This document shows positions 52,017 through 56,362 of a stretch of 56,362 nucleotides of DNA, piece by piece; positions within the stretch are counted from its first letter, which is position 1; every line of letters starts with the position of its first letter. Made by a program: the position numbers and the translations under genes. The notes beneath the pieces were generated by a model, which saw nothing but the letters and a program-made list of their open reading frames with translations, had not been told where the DNA came from and searched no databases. Source of the DNA: Xenorhabdus sp. BG5 (GTDB taxonomy: Bacteria; Pseudomonadota; Gammaproteobacteria; Enterobacterales; Enterobacteriaceae); the NCBI RefSeq assembly GCF_015163665.1, contig NZ_JADEUG010000023.1, positions 1 through 56,362 of the forward strand. The letters are read 5' to 3'.

Positions 52017-52115
52017 CTAAGCCGTTCTTCGTCCAAGTGCAGCCCCGCACGGTGGGATAATAATCACCACCACGCTCACAATAATTAGGCTAATCACTAG
52101 GACAAATGCGTTCAT
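52017..52115 (-). CDS. ilvL: ilvGMEDA leader peptide
   Basis: A 32-residue peptide too short for normal ORF detection. It begins MNAFVLVISLIIVSVVVIII and then runs on as PPCGAALGR, matching E. coli IlvL along its whole length. Fifteen of the first 20 residues are Ile, Val or Leu, which is the sensing element. The stop (52017-52019) lies 26 bp before the attenuator hairpin. Translation of the Ile/Val/Leu run when charged tRNAs are scarce stalls ribosomes and prevents terminator formation. Confidence 0.95.
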   Translation of the reverse strand: MNAFVLVISLIIVSVVVIIIPPCGAALGRRTA

Positions 52116-52715
52116 AATTTTATTCGTTTTTAATTCGTATGCTTGACGTATATTTAAGAGTTATCACTTTCTATGATAGTTGACAACGATTATTTTTGTT
52201 TTTTCATAACAAAATTATTTTATTTATATTTTTCATTTAGATAACTAAAAAACAGATAAATCCACTGTAATTTACGCATTTTTAGCTTAGAAAAAATTGC
52301 CATCCGTTTGTTTAATAAAATTATTAATAAACAAAATAATAAAAAATAAGTTAATCATCTCATTCTCGATAACATGGCGAAAATGCGATCAAAATTAATT
52401 TTTATAGTTAGTTATTATCACGATTAACAGTATATAGGATTAAAATTTATTAAATTAAATTTATGTATTTTGTTAGGTTATAATTATCAATAAATACCAT
52501 TCATTACCATTCTATTTTTTATCATAAGAGTTCCAGCTTGTTAAAATATTCATATATAACACTATGTTATTATTAAAATTCAAACGACTGAATAGTTGTC
52601 AGCATCATCATCAAGGACAAATATATTTACGAACCTTTTCACAAAACAATGAAAAGCGACTTTTCATTATTTTTTATCAATCCATGATAACAGCTTTCTT
52701 GCTAAGGAGAGCATC
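52116..52715. other. ilvL-comM divergent intergenic region
   Basis: 600 bp, very AT-rich, no gene seen. It holds the ilv promoter near 52158-52186 on the minus strand and must hold the comM promoter near its right end. Confidence 0.5.
52158..52186 (-). promoter_or_regulatory. Candidate promoter of ilvLGMEDA
   Basis: On the minus strand TTGTCA (52186-52181) and TAACTC (52163-52158) are 17 bp apart, 43 bp before the ilvL start. The -10 box is poor, so a shifted box is possible. Confidence 0.4.
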
Positions 52716-54242
52716 ATGGCACTGGCCGTTATTCATACACGGGCAACAATTGGTATTGATTCCCCTATCGTCACGATAGAAGCACATATCAGTAATGGTT
52801 TACCCGGTCTTACCCTTGTTGGTTTACCTGAAACTACCGTAAAGGAAGCCAGAGATCGTGTCCGAAGCGCTCTGATCAATAGTGGTTTTACCTATCCTCC
52901 CAAAAGGATCACAGTCAATTTAGCGCCAGCAGATCTCCCCAAAGAAGGGGGAAGATATGATTTACCCATCGCTATTGCAATTTTAGCCGCATCAGAGCAG
53001 ATCACGACAGATAAGTTACATAATTATGAGTTTTTAGGTGAGTTAGCACTCTCTGGTGAAATACGGCAAGTTATGGGAGCAATTCCCGCAGCATTGAGTG
53101 CAAAAAGAGCTGCAAGACAACTTATTCTCTCCTCAGAGAACCAAACTGAATTAGCAATTTTGTCTCAGAATGAAACGCTAATGGCAAATCATTTGCTGCA
53201 AGTTTGTCATTTCTTACAGGGAGAAAAAGCGACTTTATCTTCCCCTCCTCCTGTAGAACTACAGACTGAATCATTTACTCTGGATATACAGGATATTATT
53301 GGGCAGGAACAAGCTAAACGAGCACTGGAGATCACAGCCGCTGGCGGCCATAATCTTCTGCTACTCGGCCCTCCAGGCACTGGCAAAACTATGCTTGCCA
53401 GCCGATTATGTGGCTTATTACCACCATTGACGCATCAGGAAGCGCTAGACGTCGCTGCAATCAATAGCTTAGCTGGATGTCCAGTTAATCCTCAAAAATG
53501 GCATATACGCCCATTTAGAGCCCCTCATCACAGTTCGTCAATGGCAGCTCTTGTTGGAGGAGGCTCAATACCTAAGCCGGGAGAAATTTCTCTCGCCCAT
53601 AATGGTGTGTTATTTCTAGACGAATTACCTGAATTTAACCGTAGTGTCCTTGATGCCCTACGGGAACCGTTAGAATCTGGCGAAATAGTAATATCCCGTG
53701 CCAGAGCAAAAGTCCGTTTTCCTGCCCAAGTTCAATTGATTGCAGCCATGAACCCCAGCCCAACCGGCTATCATCAAGGAATACATAACCGAAGTAGTCC
53801 ACACCAAGTATTACGTTACCTCTCTAAACTATCAGGCCCTTTTTTAGATCGTTTTGATCTCTCTATTGAAGTTCCTCTGCTGCCTCCAGGAACTTTAAGT
53901 CAATCATCAACAAAATATGGAGAAAGTAGTCAAGAAATCAAAAAACGCGTAGCAAGGGCAAGAAAAATACAAATAGAGCGCTGTGGGCATATCAATGCCC
54001 GTCTCAATAGCAAACAAACCGAAGATATTTGCAAAATTAGCATGGAAAATGCCGTTTTTCTGGAAAATACTTTATTGAAATTAGGACTATCCATACGTGC
54101 CTGGCACAGAATACTTAGGGTTTCTCGCACAATTGCAGACTTAAAAGAACAAACAAGAATAGAAAAACCAGATATTATGGAAGCGCTTAGCTACCGAAGT
54201 ATGGATAGGCTACTTATACAATTACAGAAGCAGGCTGGATAA
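52716..54242 (+). CDS. comM: Mg-chelatase-like AAA+ helicase ComM (YifB)
   Basis: A 508-residue AAA+ protein. An N-terminal Lon-protease-like domain (TRATIGIDSPIVTIEAHISNG onward, without catalytic function) precedes the ATPase core with Walker A LLGPPGTGKTMLAS and Walker B GVLFLDELPEF, and a C-terminal Mg_chelatase_C domain. ComM is a hexameric helicase promoting branch migration during natural transformation in Vibrio. AAGGAGAGC precedes ATG 52716. It is located next to maoP as E. coli yifB. Confidence 0.95.
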   Translation: MALAVIHTRATIGIDSPIVTIEAHISNGLPGLTLVGLPETTVKEARDRVRSALINSGFTYPPKRITVNLAPADLPKEGGRYDLPIAIAILAASEQITTDKLHNYEFLGELALSGEIRQVMGAIPAALSAKRAARQLILSSENQTELAILSQNETLMANHLLQVCHFLQGEKATLSSPPPVELQTESFTLDIQDIIGQEQAKRALEITAAGGHNLLLLGPPGTGKTMLASRLCGLLPPLTHQEALDVAAINSLAGCPVNPQKWHIRPFRAPHHSSSMAALVGGGSIPKPGEISLAHNGVLFLDELPEFNRSVLDALREPLESGEIVISRARAKVRFPAQVQLIAAMNPSPTGYHQGIHNRSSPHQVLRYLSKLSGPFLDRFDLSIEVPLLPPGTLSQSSTKYGESSQEIKKRVARARKIQIERCGHINARLNSKQTEDICKISMENAVFLENTLLKLGLSIRAWHRILRVSRTIADLKEQTRIEKPDIMEALSYRSMDRLLIQLQKQAG

Positions 54243-54305
54243 GTTATCGGTCAGAAGAGGGACAACAGCCCCTCTTGGATATGATGATTAATATTAATGA
54301 TGGTA

Positions 54306-54644
54306 TTAATCATCAGTATCGGTATAGTCCTCTGAAGAATCAAGCTGCGGTTTTCCGCCGGAAAGGGTATGAAAACGTTTCGGACGGCTAATTTTTGTCA
54401 AATACTTAGTCCATACCTTTTCTTCTGTCGTTGCAGGTGCACGTTCACCACGGCAAACTGCAACAAACAGTTTTTCTTCTTCTGTTTGAGGTTCACGTTT
54501 ACCAAGGTCCAATTCATTGAACGCATGACCATAACGTTCTAGCAATTGAGCCTCTTTGATGGTGAAATCACCATGACGGGAAAATCCACGTGGATAATTT
54601 TTATTATCGAAAAAACGATTAGTCGTGATGAAGCTTTCAGCCAT
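54306..54644 (-). CDS. maoP: Macrodomain Ori protein MaoP
   Basis: A 112-residue DUF413 protein, the same length as E. coli MaoP (YifE), with [21 protein letters not shown] and [14 protein letters not shown] conserved and an acidic tail. With the nearby maoS DNA site it organises the Ori macrodomain. The start is set at ATG 54644 ([12 protein letters not shown]), the E. coli start; a GTG or TTG three codons upstream is less likely. The maoS site should lie near here but I could not identify it. Confidence 0.95.
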   Translation of the reverse strand: MAESFITTNRFFDNKNYPRGFSRHGDFTIKEAQLLERYGHAFNELDLGKREPQTEEEKLFVAVCRGERAPATTEEKVWTKYLTKISRPKRFHTLSGGKPQLDSSEDYTDTDD

Positions 54645-54759
54645 CTGACACACTCCTAACTCTAAGTCATACTAATTATGGCGCGGAGTATTAGGGAGGC
54701 TTGACATTCTGTAAAACAAAATATTTAAATCTTAACGACAAAAACTATTGGAGATGCAT

Positions 54760-55611
54760 GTGGATACTGAATTACTGAAAACCTTTTTGGAAGTCAGTAA
54801 GACTCGTCACTTTGGTCGGGCAGCTGAATCGCTCTATTTAACACAATCCGCTGTTAGTTTTCGTATCCGCCAACTAGAAAATCAATTGGGTACCAATCTA
54901 TTCACACGACATCGTAATAATATCCGCCTAACTGCAGCCGGAGAACGCCTAGTACCTTATGCAGAATCACTAATGAGTACTTGGCAATTGGCGAAGAAAG
55001 AAATCAATTATGTCGCCCAGCATTCAAAACTCTCTATCGGCGCTACAGCATCCCTATGGGAAAGTTATCTAACATCCTGGATAAATACATTTTATCAACA
55101 CCATCGGGAAACAAGGATCGAGTCTTTCGTTTCAACACGCCAGTCGTTAGTCAAACAATTGCATTCTCGTGAATTGGATCTCTTAATTACCACTGAACCG
55201 CCCAAAATGGATGAGTTTCAAAGTCAATTGATAGGTAATATCCAGCTTATTTTATTAACAACCCTACATAACCTTGATAAGACAGTAGAAAATTATATTA
55301 AATTAGAGTGGGGAGCTGATTTTCACCAGCAAGAACAACAAATCTTAAAGAACGATTATCCACCTATTATTACAACCACATCAGCACATATTGCCAGAGA
55401 GTTATTGGATAGCGTTAATGCTGCAACCTTCCTTCCTGTACATTGGCAAGAAGAATATCCGAAACTCGTTGCCTTACCTAATAATCAGTTAATAGAACGG
55501 CCATTGTACGCTGTATGGCTACAAAACAGTGACCAACAAGCGCTTATCCAACACTTATTAAAAATTCCTGTTGAGAAAGCACCTGTAACTACCCAAAAAC
55601 AACTTTTATAG
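54760..55611 (+). CDS. hdfR: LysR-family regulator HdfR
   Basis: A 283-residue LysR-type regulator. The HTH region [24 protein letters not shown] is nearly identical to E. coli HdfR, while the effector domain is more diverged. In E. coli it represses flhDC, the flagellar master operon, and activates gltBD. GTG 54760 ([13 protein letters not shown]) is chosen because GGAG lies six bases before it and E. coli begins MDTELL; a TTG at 54748 sits inside the ribosome-binding site. It is divergent from maoP. Confidence 0.94.
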   Translation: MDTELLKTFLEVSKTRHFGRAAESLYLTQSAVSFRIRQLENQLGTNLFTRHRNNIRLTAAGERLVPYAESLMSTWQLAKKEINYVAQHSKLSIGATASLWESYLTSWINTFYQHHRETRIESFVSTRQSLVKQLHSRELDLLITTEPPKMDEFQSQLIGNIQLILLTTLHNLDKTVENYIKLEWGADFHQQEQQILKNDYPPIITTTSAHIARELLDSVNAATFLPVHWQEEYPKLVALPNNQLIERPLYAVWLQNSDQQALIQHLLKIPVEKAPVTTQKQLL

Positions 55612-55775
55612 CAAAACTATAGAAAAAATAAGGCTTGATGTACGGTATAGAGCGCAAAGGAATAATGCCCGCAAAGAAATTAGAATTACACGAGACTGGA
55701 AGTTAAAACTATATGTCAGAACTGCAATATGTTAGAGCCATAGTACGTTAGAACTGTACAAAAAATGAAAAACAA

Positions 55776-55801
55776 GAAAAACCCAGCTAACTTTAGCTGG
55801 G
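55776..55801 (-). terminator. Terminator of the rRNA operon
   Basis: CCCAGCTAA (55782-55790) and TTAGCTGGG (55793-55801) form a stem; on the minus strand it is followed by a T run (55781-55776). It lies 43 bp beyond tRNA-Trp, so it ends the rrn transcript. It may also stop hdfR transcripts from the other side. Confidence 0.8.
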
Positions 55802-55844
55802 CTATTAATCTGAAAGCTATATCAATTATTACTTATTTGTTAAC

Positions 55845-55920
55845 TGGCAGGGGCGGAGAGGCTCGAACTCCCAACACCCGGTTTTGGAGACCGGTGCTCT
55901 ACCAATTGAACTACGCCCCT
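55845..55920 (-). tRNA. trpT: tRNA-Trp (anticodon CCA)
   Basis: 76 nt including encoded CCA. Acceptor stem AGGGGCG, anticodon loop in GTCTCCAAAACC and T arm GAGTTCGAG are present. It is the distal tRNA of the rRNA operon, as in E. coli rrnC. Confidence 0.97.
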
Positions 55921-55928
55921 AAATACGG

Positions 55929-56005
55929 TGGCGGTGCGGACGGGACTCGAACCCGCGACCCCCGGCGTGACAGGCCGGTATTCTAACCAACTGAACTACC
56001 GCACC
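55929..56005 (-). tRNA. aspT: tRNA-Asp (anticodon GTC)
   Basis: 77 nt including encoded CCA. Acceptor stem GGTGCGG, anticodon loop CTGTCAC and T arm GGGTTCGAGTCC are visible. It lies between 5S rRNA and tRNA-Trp, as in E. coli rrnC. Confidence 0.97.
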
Positions 56006-56058
56006 ACCGAATTTCTTTATCCTTGCTGCCTTTTATGCCGGCAACAAGTTATTAATGA

Positions 56059-56178
56059 ATGTCTGGCAGTGTCCTACTCTCACATGGGGAGACCCCACAC
56101 TACCATCGGCGCTACGGCGTTTCACTGCTGAGTTCGGCATGGGATCAGGTGGGACCACCGCGCTGTTGCCGCCAGACA
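56059..56178 (-). rRNA. rrf: 5S ribosomal RNA
   Basis: A 120-nt gene. On the minus strand it starts TGTCTGGCGGC and ends CTGCCAGACAT, the terminal helix of 5S rRNA. The internal GGTCCCACCTGATCCCATGC and CGAACTCAG blocks are universal for enterobacteria. Confidence 0.97.
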
Positions 56179-56257
56179 AATTCTGTTTTCAATCCCGAAC
56201 AAGCTGTTTTTCATTCTGAAACGCTCTCTCACTCCCGAAAACCCCTTCGGCGTTGTC

Positions 56258-56362
56258 AGGTTAAGCCGCACGGCTCATTAGTACCGGTTAGCTCAACGTC
56301 TCGCAACGCTTACACACCCGGCCTATCTACGTCCTCGTCTCGGACGGTCCTTCAGTCCCCTC
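56258..56362 (-). rRNA. rrl: 23S ribosomal RNA, 3' end (partial)
   Basis: On the minus strand the window begins inside 23S rRNA and contains GCCGGGTGTGTAAGCG and GAGCTAACCGGTACTAATGA, the conserved 3' terminal part, ending about 56258. The rest lies outside the window. The 23S-5S spacer is about 79 bp. Confidence 0.95.

Noticed and set aside
54251-54280. Hairpin AAGAGGG...CCCTCTT between comM and maoP as a terminator
   Set aside because: The stem is only 7 bp with an 8-base loop and there is no T tract on either strand.

Overview
The window looks like a chromosome segment of a Xenorhabdus/Photorhabdus-type member of the Morganellaceae (Enterobacterales). The basis is E. coli-like gene order over about 54 kb (rarD, corA, uvrD ... 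rho, trxA, rhlB, gppA, rep, ilv, comM, maoP, hdfR, rRNA operon), protein sequences clearly diverged from E. coli, AT-rich intergenic DNA and palindromic repeats of a kind common in that group. The genus is an inference.

Layout. 1-1117 is a small accessory island: the 3' end of an IS3-type element, a toxin C-terminus cut by that element, a probable immunity gene and a SymE-like gene whose start codon seems lost. 1524-12400 is housekeeping: rarD, corA, uvrD, then the lptM-dapF-DUF484-xerC-yigB group, cyaY and cyaA with its UUG start and a conserved CRP site. 13141-17217 is hemCDXY. Between hemY and the argX-hisR-leuT-proM tRNA operon lies the small RNA gene glmZ on the minus strand, with a sigma-54 promoter and two GlrR-type operators; it is noncoding and easy to miss. 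18611-33216 holds thrP (yifK) and a complete 12-gene enterobacterial common antigen (ECA) cluster, all on the minus strand: wecA-wzzE-wecB-wecC-rffG-rffH-wecD-wecE-wzxE-wecF-wzyE-wecG. Then come rho, trxA, rhlB, gppA and rep.

40994-45536 differs from the E. coli plan. A class II histone-deacetylase-like metalloamidohydrolase sits where E. coli has ppiC, and two copies of a roughly 105-bp MITE-like palindromic element flank the hdac-ilvC-ilvY block. 42812-52115 is the isoleucine/valine locus: ilvC and its divergent regulator ilvY, and ilvL-ilvG-ilvM-ilvE-ilvD-ilvA with an intact attenuator and an intact ilvG. The window ends with comM, maoP, hdfR, and the tail of an rRNA operon on the minus strand (23S 3' end, 5S, tRNA-Asp, tRNA-Trp), matching E. 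coli rrnC.

How the genes work together. The ECA cluster builds the GlcNAc-ManNAcA-Fuc4NAc repeat from undecaprenyl-P (WecA) to flipping (WzxE), polymerisation (WzyE) and length control (WzzE). The ilv operon supplies branched-chain amino acids under leader-peptide attenuation, with ilvC separately controlled by IlvY. hemCD supply uroporphyrinogen III. GlmZ should link this locus to amino-sugar supply by activating glmS, whose pathway product UDP-GlcNAc is also the first ECA substrate; that link is an inference. No CRISPR array, prophage or clearly new multi-gene defence system was found. The most notable items are glmZ, the HDAC-like gene, the disrupted toxin module and the MITE-like repeats.
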